From the NCBI GenBank assembly GCA_003500765.1, contig DNQL01000219.1:1-8357 (forward strand): a stretch of 8,357 bases of DNA, written 5' to 3'. Of this stretch, positions 1 to 6,739 are shown in pieces; the first letter of the stretch is position 1, and each line of letters opens with the position of its first letter. The notes beneath the pieces were generated by a model, which worked only from the letters and a program-made list of their open reading frames with translations, did not search any database and was not told the origin of the DNA. This DNA is from Elusimicrobiota bacterium (GTDB lineage Bacteria; Elusimicrobiota; Elusimicrobia; Elusimicrobiales; UBA9959). A program made the position numbers and the translations under genes.

Positions 1-228
1 CTCGGCCAGCAGCACCGCGGCGTCGCGCATCGCGGCCGAGGCCAGCGGCGTACCGGATGACATGAAGGCGGCGTATTTGAAGCCCTCGATGCCGTCGTCC
101 GGACGGCCGTCCAGCCAGGCGCGCACGGCCTCCCGGTAAACGGATTCCGGGCTTTCCAACCCGGCGCGGGGGGCGGCTTTGACGGACGGGGCCGCCATTA
201 ATAAGGAAAGGAGCAGAGCGTATTTCAT
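1..228 (-). CDS. N-terminal part of an unrecognised exported protein (runs off left edge)
   Basis: An open frame of 76 codons starts at the ATG at 228-226 and continues past base 1. The first residues (MKYALLLSLLMAAPSVKAAP) form a classic Sec signal peptide: a Lys, a Leu-rich core, and an Ala-x-Ala-like cleavage site near residues 17-19. The mature start is Ala/Glu/Arg-rich and looks helical (around YREAVRAWLDGRPDDGIEGF, then an Ala-rich stretch). That is compatible with a TPR-like helical hairpin, but too little is visible to assign a family. No Shine-Dalgarno precedes the ATG, while a promoter-like pair lies immediately upstream (237-265), so translation may be leaderless. The gene is divergent from the tRNA-Lys gene. 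Reality of the CDS is well supported by the signal peptide and codon use; function is unknown. Confidence 0.72.
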   Translation of the reverse strand, partial: MKYALLLSLLMAAPSVKAAPRAGLESPESVYREAVRAWLDGRPDDGIEGFKYAAFMSSGTPLASAAMRDAAVLLAE

Positions 229-236
229 CGGGCACT

Positions 237-265
237 AATTTAGCAATTCTGCCCGGCCTCGGCAA
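237..265 (-). promoter_or_regulatory. Putative sigma70-type promoter for the minus-strand exported protein
   Basis: On the minus strand, TTGCCG (265-260) is separated by exactly 17 bases from TAAATT (242-237), which is preceded by TGC, an extended -10 element. Each hexamer matches consensus at four of six positions. A start 7-8 bases past the -10 falls at about 230-228, on or next to the ATG. That fits the absence of a Shine-Dalgarno. Confidence 0.42.
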
Positions 266-284
266 GGATGGCCACCTCCGCGTT

Positions 285-313
285 TTGCAATCCAAAAGTT
301 TTTTATGTAAAAT
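285..313 (+). promoter_or_regulatory. Putative sigma70-type promoter for tRNA-Lys
   Basis: TTGCAA (285-290) and TAAAAT (308-313) are spaced by 17 bases, in an AT-rich island within a GC-rich window. The predicted start lies near 320, two to four bases before the first base of the tRNA, so the 5' leader removed by RNase P would be minimal. The -10 matches consensus at five of six positions and the -35 at four of six. Confidence 0.58.
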
Positions 314-322
314 AAATTCACC

Positions 323-394
323 GGGCCATTAGCTCAACGGTAGAGCAGACGCCTCTTAAGCGTAAGGTTACAGGTTCGAATCCCGTATGGCCCA
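323..394 (+). tRNA. tRNA-Lys (anticodon CTT)
   Basis: The acceptor stem GGGCCAT (323-329) pairs with ATGGCCC (387-393), followed by discriminator A394. The D arm is GCTC/GAGC (332-335/343-346). The anticodon loop CTCTTAA (353-359) places CTT at 355-357, reading AAG. The T loop is TTCGAAT (375-381), and the body closely resembles bacterial tRNA-Lys. CCA is not encoded (A394 is followed by AAAA), so a CCA-adding enzyme must complete it. Two stem positions do not pair canonically: G348·A364 (27-43) at the top of the anticodon stem and A372·C384 (51-63) in the T stem. A terminator follows 61 bases downstream. Confidence 0.95.
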
Positions 395-455
395 AAAATA
401 TTGCAGGCGCCGTCCCGATGCCGGCGCGACAGGGAAAAAAGCGCGATAGCAGCCG

Positions 456-484
456 AAAAACCCCGTTCGTAAAACGGGGTTTTT
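456..484. terminator. Intrinsic terminator after tRNA-Lys, possibly bidirectional
   Basis: A perfect 12-bp inverted repeat (456-467 with 473-484) encloses the 5-base loop CGTAA. Its core is CCCCGTT/AACGGGG, with five A on the left flank and five T on the right, so a U-tract follows the hairpin on both strands. It lies between the two tRNA genes and should end the tRNA-Lys transcript. Confidence 0.85.
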
Positions 485-523
485 ATCTGCCGGAGACACG
501 CCGCCGTAGTCAAGGATTCCGGC

Positions 524-604
524 GCCAGAGTGGTGGAATGGCAGACACGCACGGCTTAGGACCGTGTGCCGAAAGGCGTGGAGGTTCGAGTCCTCTCTCT
601 GGCA
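524..604 (+). tRNA. tRNA-Leu (anticodon TAG)
   Basis: The acceptor stem GCCAGAG (524-530) pairs with CTCTGGC (597-603), with discriminator A604. The anticodon stem CACGG/CCGTG (550-554/562-566) closes the loop CTTAGGA with anticodon TAG at 557-559, reading CUA and CUG. A class II long variable arm is present (GCC-GAAA-GGC, 568-577), as expected for Leu. The T loop starts TTCGAGT at 585. CCA is not encoded: A604 is followed by CCC. The gene sits only 32 bases before the tig start codon, with no terminator between them. Confidence 0.95.
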
Positions 605-626
605 CCCCGCTCTCATCGATAACCCC

Positions 627-632
627 AGGAGG
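627..632 (+). promoter_or_regulatory. Ribosome binding site that fixes the tig start
   Basis: AGGAGG lies four bases before the ATG at 637. The frame stays open upstream to an ATG at 418, but that extension would read through the terminator and the whole tRNA-Leu gene. This strong site shows that translation begins at 637. Confidence 0.85.
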
Positions 633-636
633 AAAA

Positions 637-1899
637 ATGCCCGTCACTCTCTCTTACGGAGACAAGATAAAGAAAATAAAGGCCGAAGGCTGCGTGCACG
701 TTTACGCCGTCGATTCCGGCAAGGACGTACTCGCCGAGGCGCAGGAGCAGGCACTGGTGCGCCTTCAGGCCGTGGTCACGCTGCCCGGTTTCCGCCAGGG
801 CAAGGTCCCGCTGGCGATGATCAAGGAACAGTTCCCCTCCATGGTCCGCGACGAGGCCCTGGATATACTGGCCAAGGCCGCGCTGCCCGAGATAATCAAG
901 GCCGAGAGCGCCGCTCCGGTGGTGACGCCGCTGATGACCAACGTGAAGTACGACGCGGCAAAGACCGCCTACTTCGAGGTGCAGCTGGAGTGCAGCCCCA
1001 AGCTGGAGCCCAAGAACTACGAGAAGATCAAGGCCGTGCGCCGCGTCAAGAAGATCGCCGACGCCGAGGTCGAGAAGTACATAAACCAGCTCCGCGAGTA
1101 CAACGCTTACCTCAAACCGGTGGATGACGCCCCGATAGCAGCCAACCACTTCGTCGTGGTCGATTACGAGACCTGGGAGAACGGCGAGAAGGTCGCCGAC
1201 GGCGACGTTAAGGGCGAGATAGTGGACATGTCCGCCCCGCAGACCGTGGCGGGCCTGGCCGAGAAGCTGCTGGGAGCCAAAAAGGGCGACGTCGTCGAGT
1301 TCGACTCCGAGTTCGGCGGCCGCAAGCTCAAGTTCAAGGCCCGCGTTCAGGACGTCAAGGAGAGGGTCGTGCCCGCCATCGACGAGGCCTTCCTGGGCCA
1401 GGCCGGCGTGAAGACCGCCGAGGAGCTCAAGGAGAACGTCCGCAAGCTGCTCGAGCGCGGCGAGACCGAGCGCACCGAGAAGGACCTGCTCGCCCAGATC
1501 GAGGACCATCTCATAAAGCACAACCCGATGTCCCTCCCCCCCACGCTGGTCAAAGAGGAGTCCAAGGAACTGATGGAGGTCCTCAGGCGCCGGATGCAGG
1601 GCGACGAGAATTTCAGCGAGGAAGCTTTCGCCGAGCGCGTGACCCCGATAGCCGAGCGCAACCTGCGCCTCACCTATCTCCTCCACAACATAGCCCGCAA
1701 GGAGAAGATAGAGGCCACCGACGCCGACGTCGACTCCGAGCTGCAGAAGGCGATAGCCCGGCTGGCCAGCGAAGAGGAGAAGAACAAGGCCCGCGAACTG
1801 TTCGACCGCAGGAAGGATTACATCAGGGCTTCGATAGTGGAAAATAAGACCATGGATTTCATAAAATCCAAGGCGGAGATAAAAGAAGAGACCAAGTAA
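637..1899 (+). CDS. tig: Trigger factor, ribosome-associated chaperone / peptidyl-prolyl isomerase
   Basis: Trigger factor docks at the ribosome exit tunnel and shields nascent chains in the cytoplasm. The protein has 420 residues (E. coli: 432). The N-terminal ribosome-binding domain carries the docking signature GFRQGKVP at residues 51-58, matching the family GFRxGKxP motif. An FKBP-like domain spans roughly residues 165-245 and is recognisable (FVVVDYETW from 172, KKGDVVEF later). It appears compacted: the loop before KLKFKARV is shorter than in E. coli and aromatic active-site residues look sparse, so isomerase activity may be weak. The helical, SurA-like C-terminal arms follow (about 249-420), rich in Lys/Glu. 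Fifteen of 22 Ile codons are ATA, odd for such GC-rich DNA. clpP follows after 28 bases. Confidence 0.96.
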   Translation: MPVTLSYGDKIKKIKAEGCVHVYAVDSGKDVLAEAQEQALVRLQAVVTLPGFRQGKVPLAMIKEQFPSMVRDEALDILAKAALPEIIKAESAAPVVTPLMTNVKYDAAKTAYFEVQLECSPKLEPKNYEKIKAVRRVKKIADAEVEKYINQLREYNAYLKPVDDAPIAANHFVVVDYETWENGEKVADGDVKGEIVDMSAPQTVAGLAEKLLGAKKGDVVEFDSEFGGRKLKFKARVQDVKERVVPAIDEAFLGQAGVKTAEELKENVRKLLERGETERTEKDLLAQIEDHLIKHNPMSLPPTLVKEESKELMEVLRRRMQGDENFSEEAFAERVTPIAERNLRLTYLLHNIARKEKIEATDADVDSELQKAIARLASEEEKNKARELFDRRKDYIRASIVENKTMDFIKSKAEIKEETK

Positions 1900-1916
1900 G
1901 CGCGGCCGTCCCGCGC
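1900..1916 (+). other. Small GC-only hairpin abutting the clpP ribosome binding site
   Basis: GCGCGG (1900-1905) pairs with CCGCGC (1911-1916) around the loop CCGTC. The next base begins the clpP Shine-Dalgarno GGAGG (1917-1921), six bases before the ATG. No U-tract follows (it is A-rich), so it is not a terminator. It could tune clpP translation or stabilise a processed end, or be chance in GC-rich sequence. Confidence 0.35.
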
Positions 1917-1927
1917 GGAGGAAAAAA

Positions 1928-2533
1928 ATGATAATCCCGACAATTATAGAGAAGTGGAACCAGGGGGCGATGGTCGGCTACGACATCTACTCCCGCCTGC
2001 TCAGGGACCGCATTATATTCTTCGGCGACCCGGAAGGAGCGGTCTCCACGGCCTCGGCCAACACGGTCATAGCCCAGCTGCTCTACCTCGACGCCGAGGA
2101 CCCGGACAAGGATATCAACCTCTACATCAACTCCCCCGGCGGCATGGTCACGGCCGGCCTGGCGGTCTACGACACGATGCAGTTCATCAAGGCCCCTATC
2201 TCCACGATCTGCATGGGTATGGCGATGAGCTTCGGCGCGGTGCTGCTGGCCGCCGGCTCAAAGGGCAAGCGCTACGCGCTGCCCAACGCCCGCATCATGA
2301 TCCACCAGCCCCTGATCTGGGGCGGCGGTATCTCCGGCCAGGCCACCGACATCGAGATCGAAAGCCGCGAGATGCAGGAGAATAAGAAGCGCCTCACCGA
2401 GATACTGGCCAAGCACACCGGCCAGACCGAGCAGAAGGTCCACGACGACATGGAGCGCAACTTCTACCTGTCGGCCGCCGAGGCCAGGGATTACGGCATA
2501 ATCGACGGGGTGCTGGACTTCAAGAAAAAATAA
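1928..2533 (+). CDS. clpP: ATP-dependent Clp protease proteolytic subunit, Asn-triad variant
   Basis: ClpP forms the barrel-shaped serine protease chamber that degrades proteins fed in by AAA+ unfoldases such as ClpX, ClpA or ClpC. The 201-residue protein is of family length and keeps YDIYSRLL (18-25), NLYINSPGG (64-72), the nucleophile segment [15 protein letters not shown] (Ser101) and IMIHQP (His126). The expected catalytic Asp, in E. coli TERDRFLSA, is replaced by Asn178 in MERNFYLSA; the codon at 2459-2461 is clearly AAC. Two three-residue insertions appear relative to E. coli as I remember it: near residues 33-45 and after HQP ([10 protein letters not shown]). The N-terminus starts near the mature end, without an evident propeptide, and reads NQGAMVGYD where E. 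coli has SRGERSFD. GGAGG precedes the ATG by six bases. lon follows directly; no clpX intervenes. Confidence 0.96.
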   Translation: MIIPTIIEKWNQGAMVGYDIYSRLLRDRIIFFGDPEGAVSTASANTVIAQLLYLDAEDPDKDINLYINSPGGMVTAGLAVYDTMQFIKAPISTICMGMAMSFGAVLLAAGSKGKRYALPNARIMIHQPLIWGGGISGQATDIEIESREMQENKKRLTEILAKHTGQTEQKVHDDMERNFYLSAAEARDYGIIDGVLDFKKK

Positions 2534-2557
2534 CCACGCCGGAGCGACTTAAGACCT

Positions 2558-4936
2558 ATGGCTGAACTTCAGAAAGAGCGCCGCGAAGAAGAAAAACTGC
2601 CCGCGACACTGCCCGCTATCGCGATACGCGACGTGGTCATGTTCCCCCACATGGCCCTGCCGCTGTCGGTGGACAGGCCGCGTTCCGTGGCCGCCATAGA
2701 GCAGGGGCTCAAGGCCGGCCGCAGGGTGCTGGCGCTCACTCAGAAGAAGCCGCAGGTCAACGAGCCCGAAACCGGCGACCTCTACCAGTACGGCGTTCTC
2801 AGCGAGGTCGCGCAGTCGCTCAAGCTGCCCGACGGCACGATGCGCGTCTTCCTGCAGGGACTGCGCCGCGCGCGGGTGAAGTCGCTCACGGCCGAGGGAG
2901 AGAGCGGCGCTTTCATCGCGGAGGTCGAATACCCGGAGGAGAAACCGGAGAAGGGCCCCGAGGTCACGGCCCTGATGCGCCACACACTCGAGATATTCGA
3001 GCAGTACGTGAAGCTGGGCACCCGCATCCCCGGCGATTCGGTCTCGCTGCTGGCGCAGGTCGAGGACCCGTCCCGGCTCGCCGACACCATCGCCTCCAAC
3101 GTCCCCTTCAATCCCCCCGAGCGCCAGGACCTGCTGGAGACCGAGAGCGCCCAGGGCCGCCTGGAGAAGCTCCTCAAGATGCTCGCCAAGGAGATCGAGA
3201 TCCTGGACATCGAGCAGAAGATACATTCCAGGGTCAAGTCGCAGATAGAGAAGTCGCAGAAAGAGTACTATCTGAACGAGCAGATGAAGGCCATACAGAA
3301 GGAACTTCACCAGAAGGACGACCTGGCCAAGGAGATCGACGAGCTCAAGAAGAAAGTCAAGCAGGTCAAAATGTCCAAGGAGGCCGAGGCCGCGGCCGAG
3401 AAAGAGCTGCAGCGCCTCTCGCGGATGGCGCCGTTCTCCCCGGAGTCTACGGTCTCGCGCACCTACCTCGATTGGCTGACCGCGCTGCCCTGGTCCGCGC
3501 AGACCAAGGACGTTATCGACATCGAGGCCGCCCGCAAGGTGCTCGAAGCCGACCATTTCGGGCTCAAGAAGCCCAAGGACCGCGTCCTGGAGTACCTGGC
3601 CGTGGCCAAGCTGACGCAGCACCTGCGCGGACCCATACTCTGCTTCGTAGGCCCCCCCGGCGTGGGCAAGACCTCCATCGCCCGCTCCATCGCCTCGGCG
3701 ATGGGCCGCAAGTTCGTGCGCATGTCGCTGGGCGGCGTGCGCGACGAGAGCGAAATACGCGGCCACCGCCGCACCTACGTGGCCTCAATGCCGGGCCGCA
3801 TCATCCAGAGCCTCAAGAAGGCGGGCAGCCGCAACCCGGTGTTCCTGCTCGACGAGATAGACAAGATGGGCACCGACTGGCGCGGCGACCCGGCAGCGGC
3901 CCTGCTGGAAGTCCTGGACCCCGAGCAGAACAAGGAGTTCACCGACCATTTCCTGGACGTGCCTTTCGACATCTCCCAGGTGATGTTCATCGCCACCGCC
4001 AATACGCTCTACGGCATACCCGTCAGCCTGCGCGACCGCCTGGAGATAATCGAGTTCAGCGGCTATACGCATAACGAGAAGATCGCGATAGCGAAGAAAT
4101 ACCTGATCCCCCGCCAGCTCACCGAGCACGGCCTTAAGCCGCAGACCTTCACGGCGGACGACGCCGCGATCGACTCGGCCATCCGCGGCTATACCCGCGA
4201 GGCCGGGGTCCGCAACCTCGAGCGCGAGATGGCCACGCTGGCCCGCCGCGCCGCACGCAAGATAGTCGAGGAAAAGAGGCCCGCTGTAAAGATCACGGCC
4301 GCGAACCTGCACGATTTCCTGGGCATCCCGAAGTTCGTGCAGGAGAAAGCCTCCCCCAACGGCGTCGGAGTGGCTACGGGCCTGGCCTGGACCGAGAACG
4401 GCGGAGAGGTCCTTACCGTCGAGGCGGTCAGCGTGCCCGGCAAGGGCGAGCTGATGCTCACAGGCAAACTGGGCGACGTGATGAAGGAGTCGGCCCAGGC
4501 CGCTTTCTCCTACGTGAAATCCAGGGATTTCGCCTCACCGGCGTCCATCTCCTCCAGTAATTTCCATGTGCATGTCCCGGAGGGCGCCGTTCCCAAGGAC
4601 GGTCCTTCGGCCGGCATAACGATCGCTTCCGCGCTGGCCAGCCTGGTCTCCGGCCGGCCGGTTAAGCCCGACGTTTCAATGACGGGCGAGATAACTCTTT
4701 CGGGCCGGGTGCTGCCGATAGGCGGCCTCAAGGAAAAGGTCATAGCCTCCTTCCGCGAGCGCGTGAAGACAGTGATCTTTCCCAAGGCCAACCTGAAGGA
4801 CCTCGAGGAGGTCCCGGCGGAGATAAAGGACGGCATGAGGCTGGTCCCCGTCTCCCACATGGACGAGGTGATAGGCGCCGTGCTGGCGCCCGCCGCCCGT
4901 CCCGCCGCCCGCGCCAGGTCTTCGGCCAGGCGCTGA
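2558..4936 (+). CDS. lon: ATP-dependent Lon protease (LonA type)
   Basis: Lon is a cytoplasmic hexameric AAA+ serine protease that removes misfolded and regulatory proteins. The 792-residue length matches LonA (E. coli 784). In order: the N-terminal substrate domain ([19 protein letters not shown] from about residue 17), a Lys/Glu-rich coiled-coil linker (about 215-290, including [10 protein letters not shown]), and the AAA+ module with Walker A GPPGVGKT (365-372), Walker B VFLLDE (428-433) and a sensor-1 region [10 protein letters not shown]. The protease domain has Ser684 in PKDGPSAG and Lys727 in GGLKEK, the same 43-residue spacing as the E. coli Ser-Lys dyad. All key residues are intact. 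The tail (777-792) is an Ala/Arg/Pro/Ser stretch unlike the usual ending. The only Shine-Dalgarno candidate, GGAG at 2541-2544, is 13 bases from the ATG, so initiation may depend on coupling to clpP 24 bases upstream. Confidence 0.97.
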   Translation: MAELQKERREEEKLPATLPAIAIRDVVMFPHMALPLSVDRPRSVAAIEQGLKAGRRVLALTQKKPQVNEPETGDLYQYGVLSEVAQSLKLPDGTMRVFLQGLRRARVKSLTAEGESGAFIAEVEYPEEKPEKGPEVTALMRHTLEIFEQYVKLGTRIPGDSVSLLAQVEDPSRLADTIASNVPFNPPERQDLLETESAQGRLEKLLKMLAKEIEILDIEQKIHSRVKSQIEKSQKEYYLNEQMKAIQKELHQKDDLAKEIDELKKKVKQVKMSKEAEAAAEKELQRLSRMAPFSPESTVSRTYLDWLTALPWSAQTKDVIDIEAARKVLEADHFGLKKPKDRVLEYLAVAKLTQHLRGPILCFVGPPGVGKTSIARSIASAMGRKFVRMSLGGVRDESEIRGHRRTYVASMPGRIIQSLKKAGSRNPVFLLDEIDKMGTDWRGDPAAALLEVLDPEQNKEFTDHFLDVPFDISQVMFIATANTLYGIPVSLRDRLEIIEFSGYTHNEKIAIAKKYLIPRQLTEHGLKPQTFTADDAAIDSAIRGYTREAGVRNLEREMATLARRAARKIVEEKRPAVKITAANLHDFLGIPKFVQEKASPNGVGVATGLAWTENGGEVLTVEAVSVPGKGELMLTGKLGDVMKESAQAAFSYVKSRDFASPASISSSNFHVHVPEGAVPKDGPSAGITIASALASLVSGRPVKPDVSMTGEITLSGRVLPIGGLKEKVIASFRERVKTVIFPKANLKDLEEVPAEIKDGMRLVPVSHMDEVIGAVLAPAARPAARARSSARR

Positions 4937-4952
4937 GCCCGTCGTTCGGATA

Positions 4953-4957
4953 GGGGG
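4953..4957 (+). promoter_or_regulatory. Ribosome binding site selecting the ATG at 4967
   Basis: GGGGG at 4953-4957 lies nine bases before the ATG at 4967, a workable spacing. It is only three bases from the in-frame TTG at 4961. The ATG also puts two Lys directly at the start of the signal peptide. I therefore start the gene at 4967 rather than 4961. Confidence 0.6.
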
Positions 4958-4966
4958 CATTTGCTG

Positions 4967-6739
4967 ATGAAAAAAGCGGCTTTCCTTTTATTGTGCCTGT
5001 CTTTCCTCCCCGGGTCCCTGCCGGCCTACGAGGGAGAGCTCGCGACCCACGAGGTCGAGGGCGCCCTGGAGAAGACCAAGCTCGGCGAGGTCTTCGGCCA
5101 GTACCTGGCCACCATACAGATGTACGATCCCGAGCGGGCCACGCAGCTCGGCATACACGACGCCGACGCGCTGCTCACCAAGCGCAACCTGGAGCGCGTT
5201 AACACCCAGCTGGAGGCGCTGCGCAAGATCCGCGTCAAGCTCCACGAGATAGACCCGGAACCTCTGTACGCCTCCGACGCCATCGACTACGGCCTGCTGG
5301 ACCGGATGCTCGAGACCGACATCTACAACCTCGAGAAGACCAATTTCCTGGCCCTGCGCCCGCACTATTACCTGGAACCTCTCCGCTCCGTCTTCGACGT
5401 GGTCAGCCGCGACTACAGCGACTACAACCTGCGCGCCGCGGCCGCGCTGTCGCGCATGAAGCAGATCCCCGACGTCCTGCTGCAGGCCGAGCGCAACCTC
5501 TCCCGCCCCCCGAAGATCTGGGTCGAGAACTCCATCCGCCAGTGCGACCACGCCATAAAGACGATCCCGGACTTCGTGCCGCTGTTCCGCGGTTATACCC
5601 TTTACGACCCGCTCCTGAAATCGCAGGTGGACGACGCGCTGGACAAACTGAAGGCCGCGCTGACCCGCTACCGCGACTTCCTCAGGAAGGAAGTTCTTCC
5701 CACCGCCGACGGGGACCCTTCGGCCGGGGAGTACTCCTACGGCTTTTATCTGGAGCGATGGCACGCCCTGAACCTCACTCCGGGGAAGGCCTACCGGACT
5801 TTCAAGGGCTCGTTCAGGCGGTCCGTAGCCGATCTCAAGAAGGAAGCCTTCAACATAGACCCGGTGCTCTACAAGCAGCGCGGCTGGCGGGGCGTCCTGG
5901 AGAAGCTTCCCCGGGAGCATCCGGACGCGAAGGACGTCCTCAAGATCTTCCGCGAGGAATCCGAGCGCGCGCACCAGCATTTCGACGAGTACAAGGTGGT
6001 CCCCTATCCCCAGCAGCGGCTGGTGATGAAGGACATGCCCGGCTTCCTGGCCCCGGTCCTTCCCTATGTCTATTTCGCCGAGCCTTTCCCGCTGGACGAT
6101 AACCGGGTCTCGGAGCTCTACATCTCGATGCCCGACGCCGCCATGCCGGCCGACCGGCTGGACGCCGTTATGAAGGCCGGTTTCAGCTACGTGCAGATCG
6201 AGCTGCTCACCGCCTACGCGGTACTGCCGGGAATGCACCTGCGCAGCTACGAGGCCGCCAATAACGCCTCGCGCATCCGCCGCGTCTCCAACCAGCCCGT
6301 ATTGTCCAACGGCTGGGCCTGCTACTCTGAGCTGCTGGCCGAGGAGATGGGCTTCTACTCTTCCTACTGGTCCCGCTTCATGCGCATCTACCTCAAGGCC
6401 CTGCGGGCCGCCCGCGCCGTGGTCGACGCCGGCCTGCACACCCGCCGGATGGATTACGCGGAGGCGGTGCGCTTCTTCGAGGAGAACCTTGGCTTCTCCC
6501 GCGGCCAGGCCGAGCAGGAAGTGCTGCGGATATCCATTTCCCCGACGGAGGGGATGACCCATCTCCTGGGCCTGGACTACGTCACCGAGATGCGCGACTA
6601 TTTCAAGACCACCGAACAGAAGCATTTCGACCTGCGCAATTTTCACGCCTATTTTCTCCGGCTGGGGAACATAACGGCCGAATCCGCCAGGGCGGAGATG
6701 CGGCGCCGGAAGAAAGAACAGGAGAAGATGGTCAGATGA
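4967..6739 (+). CDS. Exported DUF885-family protein with a degenerate active-site motif
   Basis: A 590-residue protein with a Sec signal peptide (MKKAAFLLLCLSFLPG, likely cleaved after SLPA), so it should act outside the inner membrane. The body fits DUF885 (PF05960), proteins widely presumed to be metallopeptidases. Visible hallmarks: DPERATQLGIH early, DAIDYGLLDRML, EYSYGFYLERWHALNLTP mid-protein, MPGFLAPVLPYVYFAEPFP, GWACYSELLAEEMGFY (449-464) and a C-terminal FDLRNFHAYFLRLGN. The family segment H-E-x-x-P-G-H-H is here Y417-A-V-L-P-G-M-H424: only the last His survives. The Glu usually before GWALYxE is Asn448, and the usual SYKIG is THLLG. It is therefore probably catalytically dead, or uses another site. 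The stop overlaps the ATPase start (ATGA), implying coupled translation. Family assignment is firm from motifs; inactivity is inferred. Confidence 0.85.
   Translation: MKKAAFLLLCLSFLPGSLPAYEGELATHEVEGALEKTKLGEVFGQYLATIQMYDPERATQLGIHDADALLTKRNLERVNTQLEALRKIRVKLHEIDPEPLYASDAIDYGLLDRMLETDIYNLEKTNFLALRPHYYLEPLRSVFDVVSRDYSDYNLRAAAALSRMKQIPDVLLQAERNLSRPPKIWVENSIRQCDHAIKTIPDFVPLFRGYTLYDPLLKSQVDDALDKLKAALTRYRDFLRKEVLPTADGDPSAGEYSYGFYLERWHALNLTPGKAYRTFKGSFRRSVADLKKEAFNIDPVLYKQRGWRGVLEKLPREHPDAKDVLKIFREESERAHQHFDEYKVVPYPQQRLVMKDMPGFLAPVLPYVYFAEPFPLDDNRVSELYISMPDAAMPADRLDAVMKAGFSYVQIELLTAYAVLPGMHLRSYEAANNASRIRRVSNQPVLSNGWACYSELLAEEMGFYSSYWSRFMRIYLKALRAARAVVDAGLHTRRMDYAEAVRFFEENLGFSRGQAEQEVLRISISPTEGMTHLLGLDYVTEMRDYFKTTEQKHFDLRNFHAYFLRLGNITAESARAEMRRRKKEQEKMVR

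Noticed and set aside
407..427. Inverted repeat GCGCCG/CGGCGC with a nine-base loop, considered as a second terminator or leader structure
   Set aside because: The stem is only six base pairs, no U-tract follows, and such GC repeats are expected by chance here.
484..512. Weak promoter-like pair before tRNA-Leu (ATCTGC and TAGTCA)
   Set aside because: Both hexamers are far from consensus; not enough to annotate.
418..636. Upstream in-frame extension of tig starting at the ATG at 418
   Set aside because: It would translate the intrinsic terminator and the whole tRNA-Leu gene. The family N-terminus and a strong AGGAGG support the start at 637.
613..1686. Minus-strand open frame (357 codons) opposite tig
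   Set aside because: Same shadow pattern, no plausible start region or motif.
2549..3766. Long minus-strand open frame (405 codons) opposite lon
   Set aside because: It mirrors lon codons and shows no known motifs. The plus-strand Lon reading is unambiguous.
4961..4966. TTG at 4961 as start of the DUF885 gene
   Set aside because: It is only three bases from the GGGGG ribosome site. The ATG at 4967 has better spacing and gives a cleaner signal peptide.
4982..4999. Lipoprotein signal (Cys in LLLC) in the DUF885 protein
   Set aside because: The residue before Cys is Leu, not Gly/Ala/Ser, and the Cys lies inside the hydrophobic core, so it is not a lipobox.
4988..6646. Long minus-strand open frame (552 codons) opposite the DUF885 gene
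   Set aside because: Its Val/Leu/Gly/His-rich product is typical of an antisense shadow in GC-rich coding DNA. It has no recognisable domain, and the plus strand encodes a clear family member.
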